Assembly (NCBI GenBank): GCA_022925895.1
Contig: JAKSYS010000400.1
Coordinates: forward strand, 1-56,494
Direction: 5' to 3'
DNA: 56,494 bases
DNA from: Fragilaria crotonensis
Taxonomy: Eukaryota > Bacillariophyta > Fragilariophyceae > Fragilariales > Fragilariaceae
The first letter of the stretch is position 1. Each line of letters begins with the position of its first letter. Below, in pieces: positions 35,354 to 45,765 of this stretch. The translations under genes were made by a program, and so were the position numbers. The notes under the pieces were generated by a model, which did not search any database, was not told the origin of the DNA, and saw only the letters and a list, made by a program, of their open reading frames with translations.

Positions 35354-36712
35354 GGCTGTGCATCGCCTTGTGATTCAACCAATAAGTAAGCTCACTACAA
35401 AAAATCCAAGGGTGTCATGATTATCACCAATGCAACTGAAAGAGACTTTGACAGGACCATCTTCCGCATCTCCAAGTCTGACCACAGAATATGAATTGAA
35501 GTGGGAACCCCCAATCTGCAAAAGTTGTGTACTCCGGGGTTTTGCATACTTGTTTGCGCAACAGTCAGTTTGTATTGAAAGTTGTTAGAATCAAGAAGGG
35601 TCAACAAAACAACCAAAGAAAATACAACAAACACTGACAGAATAATTTCTCCATGCCCATAGCTGACCGCAGTTTTTGCATTTGAGCACGGATCCTACAC
35701 CAAGTAAACAAGTGTGCTGGATTTGCTTGTGCACTGAGTTTACCAGAAGTCAGTTACCATCAATGGGTGTCATCAATACCACACATAATAAAAACTCAAC
35801 AAATATTGACCAAAACTTTCCAATTCCCAGGTTGACCACAGATTTTGCACCTCTTTAACTAGGATCCCACACCCAAAGTGTTGATTTGTGCATTGAATTC
35901 AACAAGTGTTGATGGGCATGGATAGTACTGACAATCAAAGGGTGCTGTCAATACACCCAATACACACTTAAGAAACCATCATGATGACAGCTAGTTTTTC
36001 ATTTCCAAAATGAGAATTTCTGCATAGTATTTTTATTGCATTCTGGGATCATGCATTGAATCTTGTTCAAGAAGTCAATGAGCTTGGAAAGTGAAGCGCT
36101 TCCAAGGATGCCATCAAGCAATACAATCAATGCACACCAAGCAACCCACACCAGTACAATTTTGTTTTATCTCACTGTCTGCCTACTGAATATCATCCAT
36201 TTAAGTGGAAAGCATCAAATGTGCTATAGTTGCAAATTGCTCATTGAATTGCCCACTAGTCAATCAGTTTGCATATCCATTGCAATCAATGGCTGCCGTC
36301 AGTACTATGACCAAAAAATCTTCATAATTCCTGACAGTTGCATTTTTTGCATCTCCATTTCAGCCCTCACATTTTGCATTTACAAAGGAATTTGGCACCC
36401 AGGACATGCTGTTCTTTGGGATTGAGGCACATTGATTTGTGTACTAGCCAGTCTATGAGTAAGCTTAGTACATACAATCCAAGGGTGCCATCAATATCAC
36501 CAATGAAGCATTGATAGGACTATTTTCTGCAACTCCAAGTCTGAACACAGAATATGAATTAAATTGGGGATTGTGACAATCAACATTGATTTGCGCCTCG
36601 CACCACACTAGGAAATGGTACTGGAGTGCCCTATGGCTACTTGTTGTACTAGCTACAGGATACAGGATACTTGGAGAAATGGAGTGCAATGGTGGATTCG
36701 TGTGGGCAGGTT
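35354..36712. repeat. Diverged tandem copies of the ~177-bp repeat and spacer
   Basis: Downstream of the palindrome the same word order (CCAAGGGTGTCATnATTATCACCAATG, then CTCCAAGTCTGACCACAGAATATGAATT) appears at ~35407-35500 and again at ~36480-36560, with older, more diverged copies between. No coding frame is supported. Confidence 0.6.
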
Positions 36713-36850
36713 AGACCACCCATTACCCACCCACGATTTGCGCAGTGGAGTTTGGACCACCCATACCCACCCACCCACTGGTTGGGCGTGCCCATACCCA
36801 CCCATTATCCATGGGTATGGGTGGGTACTGGGTGGGTACTGGGTATGGGT
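36713..36850. repeat. Right subterminal ACCCACCC-rich block of the hAT element
   Basis: AGACCACCCATTACCCACCC at 36713 and GGACCACCCATACCCACCC at 36754 repeat the left block in direct orientation, then reversed GGGTGGGTACTGGGTGGGTA words lead into the right TIR. Confidence 0.7.
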
Positions 36851-36868
36851 ACCCAGTGCAGGACTCTG

Positions 36869-36876
36869 ATGTACAG
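36869..36876. repeat. 8-bp target-site duplication, right copy (ATGTACAG)
   Basis: It directly follows the right TIR of the hAT element and matches 31606-31613 exactly. Confidence 0.88.
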
Positions 36877-37166
36877 GTACTGTACAATTAGCTTTTTCCT
36901 CACAATATGTCACTGTGCTATCGGTGAAGTATTGTACTGGTACTGAGTAAGTATACCAAGAACAAGTACACTACTACTAGTAGAGGTGCTACCGGTAGCT
37001 GGTACCGGTACCAGTAATGATACCCACGCCTTTTGTGCGGTGCCTGAGCAAATGCGGTTTGTCATCTCCTGGACTCCCGACTTCGGACCAGTGTTCGTGT
37101 TCATAAACATAAACATCAACAACGAATTGGACAATACTCTAGAACTCTTTATCGAAGAAGGTTGAA
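36877..37166 (+). promoter_or_regulatory. Upstream region of the DnaJ gene with GGTACC cluster
   Basis: It lies between the hAT insertion and ATG 37167. At 36930-37020 there is a dense run of GTACTGGTACTG, CTACTACTAGTAG and GCTGGTACCGGTACCAG words about 150-230 bp before the start codon. The hAT element has therefore inserted about 300 bp upstream of this gene. Confidence 0.4.
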
Positions 37167-38442
37167 ATGGCGCCTCCAAATCTGAAATCATCCGACTACT
37201 ACGAGATCCTGGGATGCCGAAAAAGGAGACGACGATGCTGCGTTGAAAAAAGCATATCGAAAGCTAGCAGTAAAGGTACGTGATTGCGTGAATGAGGTAG
37301 TCACAATCGTCATGAATCCATGATTGATAGACAGTGTTGGCATATTCCTAAATGTGGAAGCGTTCATAATCGACAGCATGAATTGAAACTCACCAATTCC
37401 TTTTCATCTCTTCCACTTTTTCTTCGTCTTTGTCTTACAGTGGCACCCCGACAAGAATCCCGGAAACAAGGAAGCTACAGAGAACTTTCAAAAAATATCG
37501 GAAGCCTACGCTGTTTTATCGGATGAGAAGAAACGAAAAATGTATGATCAGTATGGTATTGATGGTGTTACTGCAGCAGAACAAGGCGCCGACGTTGGCG
37601 GCGGCGGCCGTGGTGGGTTCCATCCTGGCTTTCACACACATGGCGGCGGCGGCGGCGGCGGAGGTCATGCAAGTCACATGTCACCAGAAGAAGCGGAAGC
37701 CTTCTTTGGCATGTTCTTTGGCGGATCTGATCCATTCGGAGCAATGGGTGGTGGACGAGGTGGCATGGGAGGTTTGGGTGGTATGGGAGGTATGGGCGGT
37801 ATAGGAGGTTTGGGTGGCATGGGTGGAATGGGCGGGAGTATGCCCGGACGGGTGCACGGTGGATTTGGAGGGGGTGGTTTTCCACCCGGCATGGGTGGTA
37901 TGGGTAGCAGTTTTGGAGCAATGCCATCGAGACCCCCTCCTCCAAAACGATACGACGCGATTCCCGTGGATACAATCGTGTCGCTGAAAGACCTGGTGAA
38001 TGCGTCGCACCTCAATGGTGATCGAGGGACCATCAAACAGTACATCCCTTCGACTGGTCGTTATGTTGTAGAGTTGGAAGATTCGGACGAAACGCTCAGC
38101 GTCAAGCCCAACAACTTGCTACAACACGTTCATATGAAGGCGCATGGCATTGAAAGCAGAACGGAAGTCAACGGAAAGAGAGGAACCGTAATCGCATGGA
38201 ATCCTCAGACAGAACGTTACAATATCTATCTCATGGCTCTCAAGGAAGTCGTGTCACTGAAGCCCGCGAATGTCGTCCTTGACAATGGAACTGTGGGACA
38301 AGTAACAGGTCTTTCGTCCAAACCAGAACTGAACGGAAAATGGGGGACGATCAAGGCTTGGATTCGAGAGTCCAACAAATATGACTTGCAACTGTCGCCA
38401 AGCCAGATTATCCGAATCAAGGTGGAGAACTTAAGAGTCTAA
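37167..38442 (+). CDS. DnaJ (Hsp40) co-chaperone with C-terminal KOW-like repeats
   Basis: J-domain proteins stimulate the ATPase of Hsp70 and deliver clients. Exon 1 starts ATG 37167 ([17 protein letters not shown]); an intron at 37276-37440 (GTACGT...TTACAG) precedes the HPD motif of WHPDKNPGN, then [19 protein letters not shown] and KMYDQYG complete the J domain. A Gly/Met-rich linker (roughly 37580-37930) follows. The C-terminus has three ~45-residue repeats with the pattern LNGxxGTIxx(W/Y)xxxxxxRYxVxL: [60 protein letters not shown]. These small beta-barrel-like KOW-type repeats are not part of classical DnaJ. There is no zinc-finger or DnaJ C-terminal substrate domain. Exon 1 has a frame break just after EILGC, consistent with two lost homopolymer bases; I read it as a sequencing error. 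Confidence 0.85.
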
Positions 38443-38921
38443 TTAGAGGCGGCGATCCGCAATTATGTTTTCAAAATCATTTTCCTTGGCACCACGTTAT
38501 CGTTAATGACACTTAGGAAGTACTCCAGTATACCGGAACTTCTAGCCTTGCATGGCGTCGAGTATTGCACCGATTCGGCGCCTGGCACATCTCCCAAAAG
38601 AATCGGAATGAGTTTTTTTTTGGTCGTGGCTTCACATCTTGTGAATCTTAATTCGCGGTACATCTCTCCTGTCCCCGTGTGATTAGTACCTATAATGCTG
38701 GTTACCGTGGGCGCAAAGCGTTCGACGATATCAATTCCGCGGTACAATTCATCTCGCGTGTTGTGTTAATGTTCGCGGTGCATCAAGGACTTGCTCATTA
38801 CGCGTTCTACTACTCTTGAAAGACACAAGTTTGAGAAAACAGCCTTGTCCAGCATAAGCAAAATGATTATCTTTTCCTCTACTACTATATCGAGAGGTAG
38901 ATCCGCACGTTCTTGTTGTTG
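38443..38921. other. Convergent intergenic region
   Basis: It lies between the 3' ends of the DnaJ and E2 genes. It contains a GTACTCCAGTATACCGG word at 38518-38536. No gene or terminator hairpin is supported. Confidence 0.3.
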
Positions 38922-39468
<547 letters not shown>

Positions 39469-40586
39469 GGTGGGATTATTATTTGAGAAAGACGCTAAGC
39501 AGTAACTCTCTAGAGACTGTTGTGAAACGACGGTGGATACCGAAAGAGTCGATAAGAGGTGAGAGACGGGAAGAAAATTGAGGAGTTTTCAGGAGGAGAA
39601 GATTCCACATTCTACAAAAAAAGAAGGACACAGCCACACAAAATCCCGACCTGGGGAATTTCAAAAACCAGAACGAGGTGCTTCAGGCATTGCCCGACTG
39701 AGGTCGAATCGGCCTCGTAGTCACTTGACCGTAGCGCCTACGCGGCAGGCAGAAATGACCTCCACCTCCTTTTTTGACGTAAAATCGATTCTGTTTGTGC
39801 TACCCCAAAAGCGCCTCTCCAGATCGTTCACATTAAGAAAGGTTGCAACAAGACTTGCACAAGAGTGAAGCAATCTAGTACATGTTGTGGAAGCAATCAA
39901 GTTGCAGCCGCATCAGGAATGCAGCATGCACACATCCGCACCAAACGCATCGCATCGGCTCACCTGCAAGAATTTTGAGTTTCGTTTGGTCGGGGGAGCT
40001 GGGAGCCCTGTCCTAGCCCAAGGGGTGCTGAGAAAGGGGAAAAAAAAACACGGGCACTCTCGAGATCAGAAGCCTACAGAAAAAGATGTCAGCGGTCAGC
40101 GTAGAAAAAAGCGGTCAGACACGCACCCGGGCACGCAGACAAAATAACGAAAGGGAATTTCAATCTCCCGAGGAAGCCAAGGAACCTCACCGATTGGAGA
40201 TAGTTGTAAATTGTTTCGTAGTCCCACTTCAGGTTTTTGGAGTGCGCGGGAAGGAAGAAAAATCTCCGTTGTGCGAGCCGGCCATGCGTACTATCGCAGT
40301 TTATCGATCGAATAAATCGCTAATGCCCAAAAGTGGCCACCTGCCAGTACGGTATGCAGGCGCGGTGTCGTGCCATGCACCGTTTGATGCAGAGAAAATG
40401 AGAGGGGAGAGTGGGAGAGATGTGACATGTTTCGGAGTGCCTACGCGAAATAAGAGACGCATTCAACCGGGTATAACCAAAATTGAATTGTTGTAGTAAC
40501 CGTGATCAAACGCACTGTTCCCCCCCGTCCCCAAACGATTGATTGCCTTGCGTCAGTATTGACTTCGTTAAGAGTTTTAATAATCA
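39469..40586. promoter_or_regulatory. Divergent upstream region between E2 and kinase genes
   Basis: No domain-bearing frame occurs here. A 136-codon ORF at 40086-40496 is Arg/Ser/Glu-rich without features and is rejected. The region should hold both promoters. Confidence 0.35.
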
Positions 40587-43570
40587 ATGGGCGCAGCCAA
40601 CATGAACGGTCCAGCATCACACTCTACAACAACCACTGCTGACACTTCCAGCAAACTTCAGAATTGGAAGGCGAGATTCGCATCGGCTCGTCGTCGCTCT
40701 GGAAGTGACTTGGAAAATTACGTGGAACAAGTAGATTCAGCTGCGACCAACAACAGTGCATCGCTTGCTAACCAACGCAACAAGACCAAGAAGAGCTGGA
40801 AGGGTAACTTGAAGAACCTCTTGCCCAACCAAAAGAAGGAAAGCGAAGTAGGTCGTCCAACCCCCAGACTGCTGATTCATTAGTGGAGGGCACTCCAGAT
40901 GTAAGTTGTTCTTTATTCTCCATTAGTTGCTTTACTTTTGCATTCTGATGTTGCATAATTCCGCTGCGATGTGCATCTGGTCCTTTTATTCTTTCTCACT
41001 AGCAATTGTTTCCTCACATCGACAGCCGAACAATAAGTTTGAATGGGAAGATTCAGGAGAGGAACTGCGTGCCCGCGAAATGATAATGCTCAAGCAACAC
41101 ACGAAGGAAAGAGATGGTTTTTGCCGAAGAGTAGACGCCTATGATGGCCAAATTCTAACTGTGGATGGTACGTTTCTTGGTCGATCGACACTAACATCAC
41201 ACTCGTCGCGCACCTCTCACACATGCGCGAACTTCATTCCCGCAGGCAAAGCTTGTTATGAACTTGGAAACTATCTCGGTGGTGGTGTCGCAGGTGTGGT
41301 TTATGAAGGTCATCGACTTCTTCCTTCAGAAGAATATCCAGTGCGACAGGGAATAGCAGCTGTTGAGGATGTACCACCCGTCAGAGTTGTAATGCAACCG
41401 CATCCAGGGCGAGCATCATCTTTTATGTGTGGGGATACATCTCAAGTGGACATGACTGCGAGCAAGAGTAATGTATCTCGATGGACCGCAGCCACTGATA
41501 ACAGCGTGACTGCGACGGAAAGCGGTCCACCTAAGGAGCCCAAAAGCCCTTCCCTGGATCGAACGGCAATGGACGTTGCCATTGAAACAACCATCACCGA
41601 CTCTACGAATGGTGTCTTTGTGGATCGCCTGGACGCTCCTTCGAGGAGCAAACACGCCGCCATGGCCGCAGCATCGGCGTCGCAATGGTTCATGGAGGAG
41701 ACTGTCGCCATCAAGATTCTCAACCCTGTCTCGTTTCGCATTTTGTCACCTGATGCAACGCAGACAGCTGTTGTGGTTCGAGAGGGAGAACCCATGCCGA
41801 GAGATGTGGAGAAGGGGAAGGCTCCGATGCAAGATAAACACGTTTGGTGGTTGGTGAATCCGAATTCACGGAATTTGCAAACCTTGCTTCGCTATAATCT
41901 AAAGCGTCAAGATGGTTCATTGAAGAAAGCGAGAGATGTGGACAGAGGGACTCCTGGTCGAGGACTTAGGTTGTCTCTCGTGGCCGCGTACATGGATTCC
42001 GCTGGAGAGTTGCGAGAATTGCCACTGACTCGTTGCATTGAGATTTGGGGACATGTTCCTTTCGATGCCACAGAAACCGAGTTTGAAGATATGATTGAAT
42101 CGATTGAGCGGGTCAACGCTGGATATGACCCATCGCCTACTCCTTCTCGCGTACCAACTGGGGAGTCGGCGGTTTCCATCCAGACATTTGGTACTGATCT
42201 GACGGACGGTATTCGATTGGTTCCCTCCAAAACGTAAGTGATGATGTTTCAAGAATAACATAGCAGCCATGAGCTCACCATTCGGCTTGTCTCGTGTATT
42301 TTGAAGTGGTTTGTATCGAGCAGCGGCGTCATCAAGAGCGACAGTCTTTTGCGACAGCCTGAACGCTTTCATCGCCGTGCCTGCAGTGCCTCCGAAGTAC
42401 CTGAGGTGGCTTCGACAGCGTCGCTCAGCAACCAAAGAGATTCGAAACATGATGCTAATTGGCCGCCATCGCAACGTTGTGCACCTTTACGAAGTTTTGG
42501 AGTACATCCAAGATGCGAAATCTACTATGTTTCTTATTCTTGAATTGGTTCGCGGTGGAGAACTCTTTGATTTAATCAGCAACAACAGTAATGGAGGGAA
42601 GAAGGGGGTGGATGCTGACTTGGAGTTGCAGATGAGGAAGTACTTCCGCGAACTGGCGAGCGGCATTTTTTATTGCCATGCGAACGGAATCGCTCATAGA
42701 GACTTGAAACCAGAAAATCTTTTGGTGCACACTGGAGGTGATGACTCAGAAAATACCTTGAAGATTGCTGATTTTGGTCTCTCCGCAACGTTTGGTGCAA
42801 ACGATGATGAAACGGCTCGCGACTCGGTCGCGTCCCCGGCGATTTCGCCACACCCTACCCCCACGAAAGGGGATACCTCAATTAGTACATTGCCGACCGT
42901 TGAGACAGCAGGACAACCGTCAATGCCACAGCTTAAGGAGCAATCGAGCTCGTTGTCGTCCAGCATTACATCTCTGAGCCAGCAAGCTTTGCAATACCTC
43001 ACATGCGGCAACATTGAAGATGTGAATTGGTGTCACCCCAACTTAGGTGCCTCTATAGGCCAAGACGGGCTGCCCTCTCCGTTGAAGCGTATGACTTCAG
43101 TTGTCGGATCTCCGCACTACGTTGCACCCGAAATCATCTTGCAAAGTGAAGACAAGGATGGCAAGAAGGGGAAGAAAATTGCTGCCGGCTACGACGGAAC
43201 CAAGGCTGACGTCTGGTCAGCTGGAGTTATCTTATACGCTATGCTGTACCGTTCCCTTCCCTTTGGTGAGGACCTGATGCGATGTCCTCGTTATCAGTCC
43301 TTCCGCAAATGGTACAAGGACGCACGTAGACGCGGGGGTAGACGATCGTCGGTCATGGCTACTCTTAATCCATATATATCTGCCGATGACGAGGCTGATA
43401 TGTTGGGGCCACATTGGTTCTTCCCTTCCGAGACGAGTGCCGAATCGCGAGACCTTATTGTTGCGATGCTGAATCCCAATGCTGACGAAAGACTATCAAT
43501 TGATTTTGTGTTGCAACATCCATGGCTGACTCAAGATCGTATCACAGTTTCTGCTCATCGCTCTTTATAA
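40587..43570 (+). CDS. CAMK/SnRK-like Ser/Thr protein kinase with large inserts
   Basis: Exon 1 starts ATG 40587 (MGAANMNGPASHSTTTTADT) with a basic KNLLPNQKKES region and a one-base frame break near 40845. Introns are 40901-41025, 41168-41245 and 42234-42306, all GT-AG. The kinase domain has a glycine loop (LGGGVAGVVYEG, ~41275), the ATP Lys in ETVAIKILNP (~41700), HRNVVHLYEVLEY, the hinge region LILELVRGGELFD, the catalytic loop AHRDLKPENLL (~42700), DFG in IADFGLSATFG (~42770), APE in GSPHYVAPEIIL (~43115) and VWSAGVILYAMLYRSLPFG. All catalytic residues are present. Two long insertions stand out: ~100 residues between the glycine loop and the VAIK strand plus ~180 more before helix C, and about 100 Ser/Thr/Pro-rich residues inside the activation segment between DFG and APE. 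Substrates are unknown; the fold is nearest to CAMK/SnRK kinases. Confidence 0.85.
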
Positions 43571-44743
43571 CTACTCCAATACTTGTTTAATTACTATTCA
43601 TGCAGACTACATCCCCTTATGCATTACTCGGAGCTCGGAGTGCAAAGGCTAGGTGCTCGGTCCCATCTTACTTCATCTCCAGAAATTAACCCACGATTAA
43701 ACGTATACTCGTTCTTGACAAAGACATTACGGGGAGACTGTATATGAGAGGCTACACCCTCGCCACGACGTCTGTTTATGGGGTCGAGATCCACGTTTGA
43801 TGTATGCATTCAACCAACGCGCACAGACTCAACAGCACGGTGATTCACTTTTTCATGTACATCCGAAAGAATCGGCATCTGAAATGGGGAACTTCATACA
43901 GATTTGTATAAAATTTATTCTCATCGGACGGGATACAGATTTGTTTATATTCTTATGCGTCAAAAGCCGATTGGGTGTTCTCCAAAGATGGATTTTACAT
44001 AACGGTCGTAGCCCCGAATAGTTTATTTACTGAGATCCGTTGGGAAGCCTGGATTTTTCATATCGTCACAAGTTGCAAAAGGTGAGGAAGACGATGGCTG
44101 ATTATCGTACTTCGTCTCGTCTATTCAGTTGTTAAAGAACGTCTTGCGGATAATCGCGTTCACCATGTATGATGTAGAGTTGATGAAAATAACGAAGGTG
44201 GTCCCTGCTGTGGTCAAAATTACAGCTCTTGTCATGGCCTCAAATGAGGCCGCCGCTCAAGCATTTTGCATTGCTCTCGCAGAGTTCTCCCTCTGCGATA
44301 CTGGGTGAAAGCGCTTGTCTGTCTGAAATAAGAATCGTTTCATTTGGATTCTGAGCAATGGTCTGAATAAGTTCGGAACATTGTTGACATGCGATCTCGT
44401 GCGTTGATTTTGTCACTTTGGAACGGTCGATAACGCCTCAACACTTTTGAGTCGGCTCTTGTTGCTCCCTTTTACCCGACTGTTGCGCTGTGAACCATGT
44501 TTTCGAACCGCGTTGAAAGCTTGTACCATGCTGTTCTTGCTGCCGTCAATGCTGTGCGTTTTGGCAACAACGGATGACATGACATGCCATTTGCTGGTTT
44601 GGCATTTTTTTCGTGTGATGGCCTGCTCGCTTTCCACGATTCCTTTTCGCTTAAATAAAATATCTTGATTTTTAAAAGGCGATTCTATTGAGTCAAGCGT
44701 CAAGCCCCTCTCACATCTTTTTCGTTTTAAGAACAAATACATC
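43571..44743. other. Intergenic region before the MIU-motif gene
   Basis: No supported gene in 1.17 kb. A CTCGGAGCTCGGAG word occurs at 43626-43640. Small ORFs at 43797-44021, 44413-44745 and 44447-44668 overlap on opposite strands without domains. Confidence 0.35.
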
Positions 44744-45322
44744 ATGTCTGAGGAATCAAAGACCGATACTGACTACGTCCACATGGGTGCGGGTGGCGCG
44801 CCTGGTGGCTCTGGCTTCAAGCTGCCTGATGGCTTGGACGACCCTAACCTCTCCCAGGAGGATCGTGACATGCGTCTCGCCCTTGCTCTTCAGCAACAGG
44901 AGAACGCCGCTGCGTATGATGCTCACAAGAAGAAGCACGACGCAGCCCTTGCCGCCCAAGCCAACCGAACATCGAGATCCAACGTGCAGACTCGTCTCGC
45001 GAATGTTCGCGGCAAGGACGGTGGTGCGCTCACTGTTCCGAAGGAGTACACCACTGAAAACGCCTACGTCGCTGGAGGTGATGGAGAGTACCTTCCTCCT
45101 GCTGGTGCGGCTCCACCAGTTGGAGCGTCTGCTCAAGAAATTGCTGACTTTAACTTGGCTGCTAGCCTCCAGAAGGTTGAGCAACTCTCCGCTGGAATCG
45201 GAGGCACTGCTGAGAAGATTTTGAAGGAAGAAGTTGATGATGCCACCGCCCAGGCTCACAGAACCGAGCACAGTAACTACCACATCAACCAAAAGGGACT
45301 TCCTTTCATTCGCAAGCCTTAA
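44744..45322 (+). CDS. Small protein with two MIU-like ubiquitin-binding motifs
   Basis: An intact 192-residue intronless ORF from ATG 44744, preceded by ACAAATACATC. Codon choice is strongly biased to C-ending codons, unlike most neighbours, suggesting high expression. The sequence starts MSEESKTDTDYVHMGAGGAP and carries the pattern D-x2-L-A-x2-L-Q-x2-E twice: DMRLALALQQQE at residues 42-53 and DFNLAASLQKVE at 135-146. This matches the core of MIU (inverted UIM) ubiquitin-binding helices. Between them lie a basic helix (AHKKKHDAALAAQANRTSRS) and a Gly/Pro/Ala-rich linker. There is no signal peptide, membrane segment or enzyme domain. I do not recognise a named family. Ubiquitin binding is an inference from motif resemblance; the pattern could also be a generic amphipathic helix. 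Confidence 0.8.
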   Translation: MSEESKTDTDYVHMGAGGAPGGSGFKLPDGLDDPNLSQEDRDMRLALALQQQENAAAYDAHKKKHDAALAAQANRTSRSNVQTRLANVRGKDGGALTVPKEYTTENAYVAGGDGEYLPPAGAAPPVGASAQEIADFNLAASLQKVEQLSAGIGGTAEKILKEEVDDATAQAHRTEHSNYHINQKGLPFIRKP

Positions 45323-45765
45323 TTTTGCGAGTCATTGTCTTTGTGTCGGATTATAAGACATTGAGTTATAACATGGAGGTCCGAGGAGAAATGGTTTGGA
45401 AAAGCTGTATTGAGTACCAACAAGATCATGTTAATAGCAGGATTTAATCACTCTTGAAACATGACTTTATCGATCATGTGCAGTGTACAGTGTACAGTAC
45501 CTCGTGAGCTAACCTTGTTCTGTGAAGTTTTCGTTTTTCATACGGAGCGCACGCTATTCGTGTACTTCAGTATGGACTACAAGTACTGCATACTGTGGTA
45601 GTATGCAGCACACAAGCGACCACAGATGAAACCTTTTCTGATGAGATTAGCTGCAAGTCTGATCCGCACGAAAGGAGCCACAACGCTGTCAACAGTACTG
45701 CTTGTGGTTATGAATGTACTCGCTAGTGTAGAAGAGAGACTATTAGACCTACAGGAAGAGGTATC
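45323..45765. other. Intergenic spacer with GTAC words
   Basis: No gene. CAGTGTACAGTGTACAGTACC at 45481-45501 is a short direct repeat of GTACAGT, and further GTAC words lie at 45558-45590. Confidence 0.35.

Larger units (their letters stand above)
31614..36868. mobile_element. hAT-type DNA transposon, 5,255 bp, with perfect TIRs and 8-bp target duplication
   Basis: The left end CAGAGTCCTGCACTGGGTA (31614-31632) is repeated as an exact inverted copy at the right end (36850-36868). Both ends are flanked by the identical 8-bp word ATGTACAG (31606-31613 and 36869-36876). An 8-bp duplication and termini beginning CAGAG are the hallmarks of the hAT superfamily. Inside are a decayed transposase-like ORF on the plus strand (about 31.9-33.1 kb), a large palindrome (33.5-35.4 kb), further diverged copies of the palindrome repeat (35.4-36.6 kb) and subterminal blocks rich in ACCCACCC near both ends. 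Since the ends are intact but the transposase is broken, this copy was probably mobilised in trans. Identity rests on TIR and TSD structure plus the ORF remnant. Confidence 0.88.

Noticed and set aside
31606-36876. LTR retrotransposon interpretation of the 31.6-36.9 kb repeat-flanked block
   Set aside because: The ends are inverted, not direct, only 19 bp long, and the target duplication is 8 bp; no primer-binding site or polymerase is present.
37568-38045. Pro/His-rich reverse ORFs over the DnaJ linker
   Set aside because: They are complements of the Gly/Met-rich repeat and show only low-complexity composition.
40086-40496. 136-codon ORF between the E2 and kinase genes
   Set aside because: Composition is Arg/Ser-rich without motifs and it lies in the expected promoter region; no support beyond being open.
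44756-45292. 178-codon minus-strand ORF opposite the MIU-like gene
   Set aside because: Antisense shadow produced by the strong codon bias of the plus-strand gene.
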